DNA of 64,000 nt from Pseudodesulfovibrio indicus (GTDB lineage Bacteria; Desulfobacterota; Desulfovibrionia; Desulfovibrionales; Desulfovibrionaceae): contig NZ_CP014206.1 of assembly GCF_001563225.1 (NCBI RefSeq), positions 124,001 through 188,000 on the forward strand, read 5' to 3'. Position numbers and translations under genes: made by a program. Under the pieces are notes generated by a model that had not been told where the DNA came from, did no database searches, and saw nothing but the letters and a program-made list of their open reading frames with translations. This document shows positions 57,680 to 64,000 of this stretch, piece after piece. Each line of letters opens with the position of its first letter. Within the stretch, counting starts at the first letter, position 1.

Positions 57680-59236
57680 ATGTTTGACCAAATCGCCATG
57701 GTCGGCGGTGGATTGGTTGTCGGTCTCGGAGCCGGAATCCTGCTTTTCAAATATATCTCCGACAAGAAAGTCTCCGATTCCAGAGGGCTGGCCGAGCGCA
57801 TCGTGGAAGAAGCGCGCAAGGAAAGCGAGGCCCTGAAAAAGGAATCCCGCATCCAAGCCCAGGACGAAATATTCAACCAGAAGAAGGAGCTGGAGCGGGA
57901 GTTCAAGGACCGCGAGAGCCAGCTCAAGAGCGAGGAGAAGCGGCTCCACTCCAAGGAGGAGCGGCTCGACGCCAAGCGCGAGAAGGTCGCCGACAAGGAG
58001 GCCCAGGTCGTCGAGATGGAGAAGCAGCTCATCAAGCTCGAAAAGAACCTGACCGAGATGGAGGAAGACCTCAATCAGAAGTCGGACGAGCATGAGCGCA
58101 AGCTCCAGGAGATTTCCGGCCTGACCGTGGAGGAGGCGCGCGAGAACCTGCTCAAGGAGATCGAGTCGCGCACCCGCCACGAGGCGGCCAAGATGATCCG
58201 CAACATCGAGATGGAGGCCAAGGAAAACGCCTCCAAGAAGGCCAAGGAAATCCTTTCCCTGGCCTTGCAGCGTTATGCGGGCGACTATGCGGGCGAGCAG
58301 ACCGTGACCGCCGTGACCCTGCCCTCCGAGGACATGAAGGGCCGCATCATCGGCCGCGAGGGCCGCAACATCCGCGCCCTTGAAGCGGCCACGGGCGTGG
58401 ACCTGATCATCGACGACACCCCGGAGACCGTGGTCCTGTCCGCCTTCAGCCCGCTCAAGCGCGAGATCGCCAAGCAGGCCCTGGAGCGGCTGATTCACGA
58501 TGGCCGCATCCACCCCGCGCGCATCGAGGAGATCGTGCGCAAGGTGGAGGGCGAGATGGACACCAAGCTCAAGGAGATCGGCGAGCAGGCCACCTTCGAC
58601 GTGGGCGTCCACGGCATCCATCCCGAGATCATCAACCTGCTCGGCCGGCTGCACTACCGCACCAGCTTCTCCCAGAACGTGCTCCAGCACTCCATGGAGG
58701 TCGCCTTCCTGTGCGGCGTCATGGCCGCCGAGCTCGGCTTGAACGAGAAGGAGGCCAAGCGCGCGGGCCTGCTGCACGACATCGGCAAGGCCGTGGACCA
58801 CGAGATCGAGGGACCCCACGCCATCATCGGCGCGGACCTGGCCAAGAAGCACGGCGAATCCAAGGAGATCATCCACTCCATCGCCGCCCACCACGAGGAC
58901 GTGGCCCCCATGTCCATCCTGGCCAACCTGGTCCAGGCCGCGGACTCCCTGTCCGGCGCCCGCCCCGGCGCGCGCAAGGAGCTGCTCGAGAACTACGTCA
59001 AGCGGCTGGAGGAGCTGGAAGGGCTGGCCACCGGCTTCGACGGCGTGCAGAAGGCCTACGCCATCCAGGCCGGACGCGAGATCCGCGTCATGGTCGATTC
59101 CGAAAAGGTCGGCGACGAGAACACCTACGTGCTCTGCAAGGACATCGCCGAGAAGATCGAGAACAACATGACCTACCCCGGGCAGATCAGAGTCACCGTG
59201 ATCCGCGAGAAACGGGCCGTGGGATACGCGAAATAG
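57680..59236 (+). CDS. rny: Ribonuclease Y
   Basis: A 518-residue membrane-bound endoribonuclease that starts mRNA decay. N-terminal membrane helix (about 3-25), long charged coiled coil (about 30-190), KH RNA-binding domain (about 208-270; [15 protein letters not shown]), and HD phosphohydrolase domain with [12 protein letters not shown]. Length matches the family. A strong terminator follows. Confidence 0.96.
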   Translation: MFDQIAMVGGGLVVGLGAGILLFKYISDKKVSDSRGLAERIVEEARKESEALKKESRIQAQDEIFNQKKELEREFKDRESQLKSEEKRLHSKEERLDAKREKVADKEAQVVEMEKQLIKLEKNLTEMEEDLNQKSDEHERKLQEISGLTVEEARENLLKEIESRTRHEAAKMIRNIEMEAKENASKKAKEILSLALQRYAGDYAGEQTVTAVTLPSEDMKGRIIGREGRNIRALEAATGVDLIIDDTPETVVLSAFSPLKREIAKQALERLIHDGRIHPARIEEIVRKVEGEMDTKLKEIGEQATFDVGVHGIHPEIINLLGRLHYRTSFSQNVLQHSMEVAFLCGVMAAELGLNEKEAKRAGLLHDIGKAVDHEIEGPHAIIGADLAKKHGESKEIIHSIAAHHEDVAPMSILANLVQAADSLSGARPGARKELLENYVKRLEELEGLATGFDGVQKAYAIQAGREIRVMVDSEKVGDENTYVLCKDIAEKIENNMTYPGQIRVTVIREKRAVGYAK

Positions 59237-59247
59237 CTATCGGAACG

Positions 59248-59281
59248 CACCCGGCCCCGCATGGAGCCGGGTGTTTTTTTC
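59248..59281 (+). terminator. Intrinsic terminator after rny
   Basis: CACCCGGC pairs with GCCGGGTG (59248-59255 with 59266-59273), then eight T. Confidence 0.92.
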
Positions 59282-59370
59282 TGCCAGGGAAAAAAAATCA
59301 TGGCCCGCACCGTGAATGATCTCGTATGGTGACGAACCTGCGACCGTCAGCAAATGGAGCGAGGACAAGC

Positions 59371-60258
59371 ATGAACCGCGAAGCAGCCGACCCGGAAAAG
59401 CTCAAAACCGCCATGGACAAGTCCATGAACCTGGTGCGCTCCGAAATGGGCGACGCCGAGTTCCGCCGGTTCAGCGAGCTGATCCACTCCGAGTTCGGCA
59501 TCAAGATGCCGCCCTCCAAGAAGGTCCTGCTCCAGTCCCGGTTCCAGAAACGGCTGCGCGCCCTGGGGCTGGCCAGCTACAAGGACTACTGCGACTACGT
59601 CTTCTCCCCCGAGGGCCGCGAGCAGGAACGCTCGCACCTGATCGACGTGGTCACCACCAACACGACCCATTTCTTCCGCGAGCCCAAGCACTGGGACATC
59701 ATGAACAACATCGTGCTGCCCGAGCTGTGGAAACGCGGCATCGGGCGTAACGGAGCCCTGCGCATCTGGTCCGCCGGTTGCTCCAGCGGCGAGGAGCCGT
59801 ACACCCTGGGCATGGTGTTGCACGAATGGGCCGACACCCATCAGGGGTTCGACTTCGGCGTCCTGGCCACGGACATCTCCCAGAAGATCCTGGCCGAGGC
59901 CCAGCGGGCCGTCTACACCATGGACAAGGTGGAAGACGTGCCCATGCCTTTCAAGAAGAAATACATGCTCAAGTCCAAGGACAAACGGCTGGTGAAGATG
60001 GACGCCAAGTTGCGCAACAAGGTCTCCTTCCAGCGGCTCAATTTCATGCACGACTTCAAGCTGCCCCACAAGCAGGACATCATTTTCTGCCGCAACGTGG
60101 TCATCTATTTCGACCGCCCCACGCAGGAGGTCCTGTTCCAGAAGTTCTGCAACAATTTGCAGCTCGGCGGGTATCTCTTCATCGGCCATTCGGAGAGCCT
60201 TTCCGGCATGCCCCTGCCCATCAGGCAGGTAGCCCCCACGGTATTCCAGAGAGTCTGA
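59371..60258 (+). CDS. cheR: Chemotaxis protein methyltransferase CheR
   Basis: A 295-residue SAM-dependent enzyme that methylates glutamates of chemoreceptors. N-terminal helical CheR_N domain (about 20-85), then SAM domain with TTNTTHFFREPKHW, IWSAGCSSGEEPYTLGM (motif I) and DIIFCRNVVIYFD. It lies apart from other chemotaxis genes, between rny and ymdB. Start at 59371 follows GCGAGGA; an in-frame ATG 45 bases upstream is less likely. Confidence 0.93.
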   Translation: MNREAADPEKLKTAMDKSMNLVRSEMGDAEFRRFSELIHSEFGIKMPPSKKVLLQSRFQKRLRALGLASYKDYCDYVFSPEGREQERSHLIDVVTTNTTHFFREPKHWDIMNNIVLPELWKRGIGRNGALRIWSAGCSSGEEPYTLGMVLHEWADTHQGFDFGVLATDISQKILAEAQRAVYTMDKVEDVPMPFKKKYMLKSKDKRLVKMDAKLRNKVSFQRLNFMHDFKLPHKQDIIFCRNVVIYFDRPTQEVLFQKFCNNLQLGGYLFIGHSESLSGMPLPIRQVAPTVFQRV

Positions 60259-60318
60259 TCCCCCACGACCGCATCAGCCCCCCTGCGGGCCCAACCAACG
60301 CATCACCAGAGGAACGTC

Positions 60319-61095
60319 ATGCGCATACTCTTTCTCGGCGACATCGTCGGACTGCCCGGCCGCAAGGCCGTCATCCGCGACCTCGCCCGCGTCAGGGACG
60401 AGGAGTCCATCGACCTGGCCTTCGCCAACGGCGAGAACGCGTCCGGGGGCTACGGCCTCAAGGCCAAACACGCCCGGGAACTGCTCAAGGCGGGGCTGGA
60501 CGGCATCACCGGCGGCAACCACATCTGGAAGTACAAGGACCTGTATTCCCTGCTCGACGGCGACGGGCGCATCCTGCGGCCGCACAACTACCCGGACCAT
60601 CTGCCCGGCTCCGGGGTGCGCGTGTTCCGCAAGGAGGGGCTGCCCCCGGTGGCGGTCATCAACCTCATAGGCCGGACCTTCATGCCGCCCATCGACTGCC
60701 CCTTCGCCGCCGCCGAGACCGTGATCGACGCCCTGCCCGCCGACGTGCCGGTGCAGATCGTGGACTTCCATGCCGAGGCCACGGGCGAGAAGATCGCCAT
60801 GGGCTATTTCCTGGAGGGCAAGGTCTCCGCCGTGGTCGGCACCCACACCCACGTCCAGACCAACGACCCCAAGGTGCTGCCCGGCGGCACGGCCTACCTG
60901 ACCGATCTGGGCATGTGCGGAGCGGCGGATTCCTGCCTCGGCATGAAGCCGGAGATCATCCTCGACCGCTACCTCACCGGGCTGCCCCGGCAGCTGGAGG
61001 CGGCCTCCGGCCCAGGGGTTTTACAAGGCGCGATTTTTGACATAGATGATACCACCGGCAAGGCGGTATCCATGGCCACGTTCCAGCGCGGCTAG
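60319..61095 (+). CDS. ymdB: YmdB-type metallophosphoesterase
   Basis: A 258-residue calcineurin-like phosphodiesterase (TIGR00282 group). Metal-binding motifs: FLGDIVG, FANGENASGG, GGNHIWK, VDFHAEATGEK and GTHTHVQTND. In Bacillus YmdB cleaves 2',3'-cyclic nucleotides and is encoded next to rny, as here with cheR between. Cytoplasmic. Start at 60319 follows AGAGGAACG. Confidence 0.93.
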   Translation: MRILFLGDIVGLPGRKAVIRDLARVRDEESIDLAFANGENASGGYGLKAKHARELLKAGLDGITGGNHIWKYKDLYSLLDGDGRILRPHNYPDHLPGSGVRVFRKEGLPPVAVINLIGRTFMPPIDCPFAAAETVIDALPADVPVQIVDFHAEATGEKIAMGYFLEGKVSAVVGTHTHVQTNDPKVLPGGTAYLTDLGMCGAADSCLGMKPEIILDRYLTGLPRQLEAASGPGVLQGAIFDIDDTTGKAVSMATFQRG

Positions 61096-61137
61096 CGACC
61101 GGGAACCTTTGTCAAACCTAGTTAAATGAGGACGAAA

Positions 61138-62418
61138 GTGAATATCTACGACGAGTTGAAATGGCGGGGGCTGATCAATCAGGTGTCTGACGAGGACAAG
61201 GTGCGCGCGTATCTGTCCGAACCCGGAGCGACCATGTATTGCGGCTTCGATCCCACCGCCGAAAGCCTGCATGTCGGCAACCTCGTCCCCCTGCTCTGCC
61301 TGGTGCGCATGAAGAAGGCGGGCCACAATCCGCTGTACCTCATGGGCGGGGCCACCGGCCGCATCGGCGATCCCTCGGGCAAGGACAAGGAGCGCGAGCT
61401 GTCCGACGCCGACAAGCTGGACGAGCGCCTGGAAATGATCAAGCGCCAGGTGCGCCGCTTCGTGGAGCGCAACACCGGCGAGCGCCCGGACATCGTCAAC
61501 AACTACGACTGGACCAAGGACATGACCTGCATCGAGCTGCTGCGCGACGTGGGCAAGCACTTCACCATCAACTGGATGCTCCAGAAGGAGTCGGTCAAGG
61601 GCCGCATCGACCGCGAGGAGACCGGCATCTCCTACACCGAGTTCTCCTACATGATCCTCCAGTCCTATGACTTCTACCACCTGTACAAGAACCACGACTG
61701 CCGCCTGCAGATCGGCGGCGGCGACCAGTGGGGCAACATCACGGCGGGCTGCGAGTTCATCCGCCGCCGCTACGCCCACGACGGCGAGCAGGCCGAGGCC
61801 TTTGCCCTGACCTTCCCGCTGATCACCACCGCCTCGGGCAAGAAATTCGGCAAGTCCGAGGGCAACGCGGTCTACCTCAACGCGGACCTGACCACGCCCT
61901 ACGCCTTCTACCAGTTCTTCATCAACACCGACGACGCGGACGTGATCAAGTTCCTCAAGCTCTTCACCTTCCTGACCCCGGACGAGATCGTGGAAATGGA
62001 GCGCCAGGTGGCCGAGGAGCCGCACCTGCGCGCCGCCCAGAAGCGGCTGGCCGAAGAGGTCACCGCCATGATCCACGGCAAGCACGAGCTGGAGCGCGTC
62101 CTGGCCGCCACCGAGGCCCTGTTCGGCAAGGGCGACATCAAGGCCATCGACCCGGCCACCCTGCGCTCCGCGTTCGAGTCCGCGCCCGCCGTGCGCTACG
62201 CCCCCGGCGATCTCCCGGACCTGCCCCAGATGCTCATGGACCTCGGCCTGGTGAAATCCAAGGGCCAGGCCCGCAAGGACATCCAGGGCGGCGGCATCTA
62301 CGTCAACGGCGAGCGCGTGGAGGACGGCCAGGACATCCTCGACGCCCACTTCATCGGCGGCGAGCTGCTGATCATCCGCAAGGGCAAGAAAAACTACGGC
62401 CTGGTCACCAAGGGCTAG
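61138..62418 (+). CDS. tyrS: Tyrosyl-tRNA synthetase
   Basis: A 426-residue class I synthetase charging tRNA-Tyr. Motifs: CGFDPTAESLHVGNLVPL (HIGH-type), GGDQWGNI, KKFGKSEGN (KMSKS-type) and a C-terminal S4 RNA-binding domain (KGQARKDIQGGGIYVNGERV). The GTG at 61138 has AGGACG at good distance; an ATG at 61126 lacks a ribosome-binding site and would add 4 residues. Confidence 0.94.
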   Translation: MNIYDELKWRGLINQVSDEDKVRAYLSEPGATMYCGFDPTAESLHVGNLVPLLCLVRMKKAGHNPLYLMGGATGRIGDPSGKDKERELSDADKLDERLEMIKRQVRRFVERNTGERPDIVNNYDWTKDMTCIELLRDVGKHFTINWMLQKESVKGRIDREETGISYTEFSYMILQSYDFYHLYKNHDCRLQIGGGDQWGNITAGCEFIRRRYAHDGEQAEAFALTFPLITTASGKKFGKSEGNAVYLNADLTTPYAFYQFFINTDDADVIKFLKLFTFLTPDEIVEMERQVAEEPHLRAAQKRLAEEVTAMIHGKHELERVLAATEALFGKGDIKAIDPATLRSAFESAPAVRYAPGDLPDLPQMLMDLGLVKSKGQARKDIQGGGIYVNGERVEDGQDILDAHFIGGELLIIRKGKKNYGLVTKG

Positions 62419-62442
62419 CCGCAACCCGCACGAATCAACGAG

Positions 62443-62469
62443 AAAAGGGCCGGTCTGACCGGCCCTTTT
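62443..62469 (+). terminator. Intrinsic terminator after tyrS
   Basis: Twelve-bp perfect stem AAAAGGGCCGGT / ACCGGCCCTTTT with a 3-nt loop; A- and T-rich ends also allow use from the other strand. Confidence 0.92.
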
Positions 62470-62539
62470 CCTTTTCCGCTCCCCCGGCGCGGCCACCCCG
62501 GACTTGACGCGGGGCCGAAATGGGGGCAAGTCACCCTCC

Positions 62540-63232
62540 ATGAACGAGACGCTTTGGATTGTATTCGCATTGGTGGACCTGAGCATGGTCCTGGTGGTGT
62601 ACCGGCTGTTCGGCCGGGTGGGGCTGTTCGGCCTGATGGTCTTCAACCTGCTCCTGTGCAACGTCCAGGTCCTCAAGACCGTGGAGCTGTTCGGGCTGAC
62701 CACCACGCTGGGGAACATCCTGTACGCCAGCGTGTTCCTGGCCACGGACCTTTTAAGCGAGTTCTACGGCAAGAAGGAGGCCCGCAAGGGCGTGCTGCTC
62801 GGCTTCGTCACCCTGCTGATGATGGTCGGGTACATGCAGATCGCGCTCTATTTCCAGCCCGCGGAGTCCGACTTCGCCCAGCCGCATCTGCAGGCCCTGT
62901 TCGGGTTCCTGCCGCGCGTGGCCTTCGCCAGCATGGCCGCCTACCTGGTCTCCCAGCTGCACGACGTCTGGGCGTTCCACGCCATCCGGGCGCGCACGGG
63001 CGAGCGGCTGCTGTGGCTGCGCAACAACGCCTCGACCATGATCAGCCAGCTGCTGGACTCCGCGATCTTCTGCGTCATCGCCTTCTGGGGCGTGTTCCCC
63101 ATGGAGGTGTTCCTGGAGATCCTGCTGTCCACCTACCTCATCAAGGTGGCGGTGGCCGCGCTGGACACCCCGTTCATCTACCTGGCCAAGCGGCTGTTCA
63201 ACCGAGATGAGGCCGTCCACGGCCAGGCTTAG
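62540..63232 (+). CDS. Queuosine precursor transporter (YhhQ/VUT family)
   Basis: A 230-residue inner-membrane protein with six or so helices and the family segments ATDLLSEFYGKKEARKGV and NNASTMISQLLDSAIF. YhhQ-type proteins import preQ0/preQ1 for tRNA queuosine synthesis. Start at 62540 puts the first helix at the N-terminus. No preQ1 riboswitch was evident in the 70 bases upstream. Confidence 0.9.
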   Translation: MNETLWIVFALVDLSMVLVVYRLFGRVGLFGLMVFNLLLCNVQVLKTVELFGLTTTLGNILYASVFLATDLLSEFYGKKEARKGVLLGFVTLLMMVGYMQIALYFQPAESDFAQPHLQALFGFLPRVAFASMAAYLVSQLHDVWAFHAIRARTGERLLWLRNNASTMISQLLDSAIFCVIAFWGVFPMEVFLEILLSTYLIKVAVAALDTPFIYLAKRLFNRDEAVHGQA

Positions 63233-63260
63233 GCCGCTCCCGGTCCACGCAAGAGGAAGA

Positions 63261-63293
63261 AAGGCCCCCGCGCGCTGCGGAGGCCTTTTTTTT
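63261..63293 (+). terminator. Terminator after the queuosine transporter
   Basis: AAGGCC and CCGC pair with GCGG and GGCCTT around a 5-nt loop, with one C-A mismatch, then eight or more T. Confidence 0.88.
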
Positions 63294-63339
63294 GTTTGCA
63301 CTTGGCCGGTCGGACCGCGCCGGGGTGACGCGCGAGCGG

Positions 63340-64000
63340 TCAGGACTTGTTGCCGCCCAAGTGTTCGCGGACCAGGTCCGCAAACCGGCGCGGGTCCTCC
63401 ACGGGCAGCATGTGGGTGGCGCGGGGTATGGGCACGGCGCGGCAGCCCGGCACGGTGCGGGCGACCGCCTGGGACACGATCCGGAACAGGGGCCGGGACG
63501 CCTCGCCCCAGGCCACGGTCAGCGGAACCTCGACCTTGGACAGGTGCGCCTCGTCCAGGTCCGGGGTCTCCTGCTGGTGGAGCTGGCCGGGCAGGGTGTG
63601 CGCGTTGTCGAGCTGCACGGCGCGCACCGCATCGGGCTGGGACGCGAAATAACCGAGCCGGTTGCCCGAGCCGTTGACCAGGGCCTCCACCGCCCCGTGC
63701 AGGTCGCCGTCGTCGGCCAGGGTGAAGACGGGGCCGAACATGGCCCCGGCGTCCTTGCCGAAGTCGCGCATCTCCTCCTCGCCCAGGCAGCCGGGGTAAC
63801 CCGGCTCGTAGACCATGACCGAGGCGATCTTGCCGTGCAGGTGGGCCAGGGCATTGAGGACCACGTCCGCACCGTAGGACCAGCCCACCACATGGACCGG
63901 GCCGGAAATTCCAGGGTGGCCCACGACTTTCGCCAATCGTTCGGCATGGGTATTCATGCCGAACTCAATCGTTTCGGCATTCTCTTCAGGGCCGAATCCG
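63340..64000 (-). CDS. Alpha/beta hydrolase, 5' end outside the window
   Basis: The frame is open to the window edge, so only the last about 219 residues are seen. Nucleophile elbow GWSYGAD (Ser) and the late ATHMLPVEDPRRFADLV with catalytic His are typical of the alpha/beta hydrolase superfamily. The segment VMVYEPGYPG is usual after the nucleophile. Ester or amide substrate unknown. An internal ATG at 63957 exists but would cut the fold, so the gene very likely starts beyond 64000. Confidence 0.85.
   Translation of the reverse strand, partial: GFGPEENAETIEFGMNTHAERLAKVVGHPGISGPVHVVGWSYGADVVLNALAHLHGKIASVMVYEPGYPGCLGEEEMRDFGKDAGAMFGPVFTLADDGDLHGAVEALVNGSGNRLGYFASQPDAVRAVQLDNAHTLPGQLHQQETPDLDEAHLSKVEVPLTVAWGEASRPLFRIVSQAVARTVPGCRAVPIPRATHMLPVEDPRRFADLVREHLGGNKS

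Noticed and set aside
62470..62539. preQ1 riboswitch before the queuosine precursor transporter
   Set aside because: The 70 bases are GC-rich and lack the short A-rich tail and pseudoknot pattern of preQ1 aptamers.

Overview
The window is GC-rich chromosomal DNA that looks like a Desulfovibrio-type sulfate reducer (Pseudodesulfovibrio/Desulfovibrio group). This is inferred from gene content and style: a 6S RNA next to zapA, an rny-cheR-ymdB-tyrS block, a class II ribonucleotide reductase, a DUF4911 protein, sigma-54 and SpoIIE/STAS signalling, and many secreted small proteins. No rRNA, tRNA or CRISPR array was recognised.

Layout. 1-6.3 kb: end of a surface-polysaccharide operon (deacetylase-glycosyltransferase fusion), two small unknown genes, a sigma-54 activator with a degenerate receiver, and a periplasmic sugar-binding-type protein. 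6.5-14.2 kb: radA, pgi, a histidine kinase, an unknown protein, a LysM lipoprotein, an EamA transporter and ada. 14.2-16.1 kb: a gene-free repeat block. 16.2-21.9 kb: a STAS + SpoIIE/HATPase partner-switching pair and a divergent ABC exporter with a greatly enlarged nucleotide-binding domain. 22-35 kb: a CMD-family protein, a second repeat block, an aspartate-type aminotransferase, an SRPBCC + MerR-methyltransferase pair, nrdJ, an Ntn-type amidohydrolase, a Tat-lipoprotein M48 protease, a glutamine amidotransferase, two tandem solute-binding paralogues, a 3D-domain protein and a small unknown gene. 35.3-36.7 kb: a third repeat block, inverted relative to the first. 36.7-40.7 kb: DUF4911, an orphan PqqD operon and a membrane SpoIIE phosphatase whose N-terminus is split by an in-frame TGA.

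40.8-52.1 kb holds the most unusual gene cluster: a minimal FtsX permease, a LolD-like ATPase, a 1669-residue fusion of a degenerate M28 peptidase with an FtsX permease, a DUF6785-like polytopic protein, a family-3 solute-binding protein and an OPT-like transporter, all in one tightly packed operon. Directly after it a 2.6-kb IS1595-type element with two passenger genes has inserted exactly into the 8-nt loop of a 25-bp terminator-like hairpin. 55.3-63.2 kb is a housekeeping stretch: glmU (with an exact in-frame 63-bp tandem duplication), a ZapB-like coiled coil, zapA, 6S RNA, rny, cheR, ymdB, tyrS and a queuosine-precursor transporter. The window ends inside an alpha/beta hydrolase gene.

The non-coding part is as notable as the coding part. 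The three gene-free blocks are built from the same ordered set of repeat modules: a 385-bp tandem unit, a ~69-bp palindrome unit, a conserved spacer, a 121-nt long hairpin and a small hairpin. Paired substitutions preserve the stems between copies. One block lacks the 121-nt hairpin cleanly at a 5-bp direct repeat, and a solo, strongly diverged but still paired copy sits at 37.03-37.16 kb. Blocks 1 and 3 are in opposite orientation and could mediate inversion of the ~19 kb between them.
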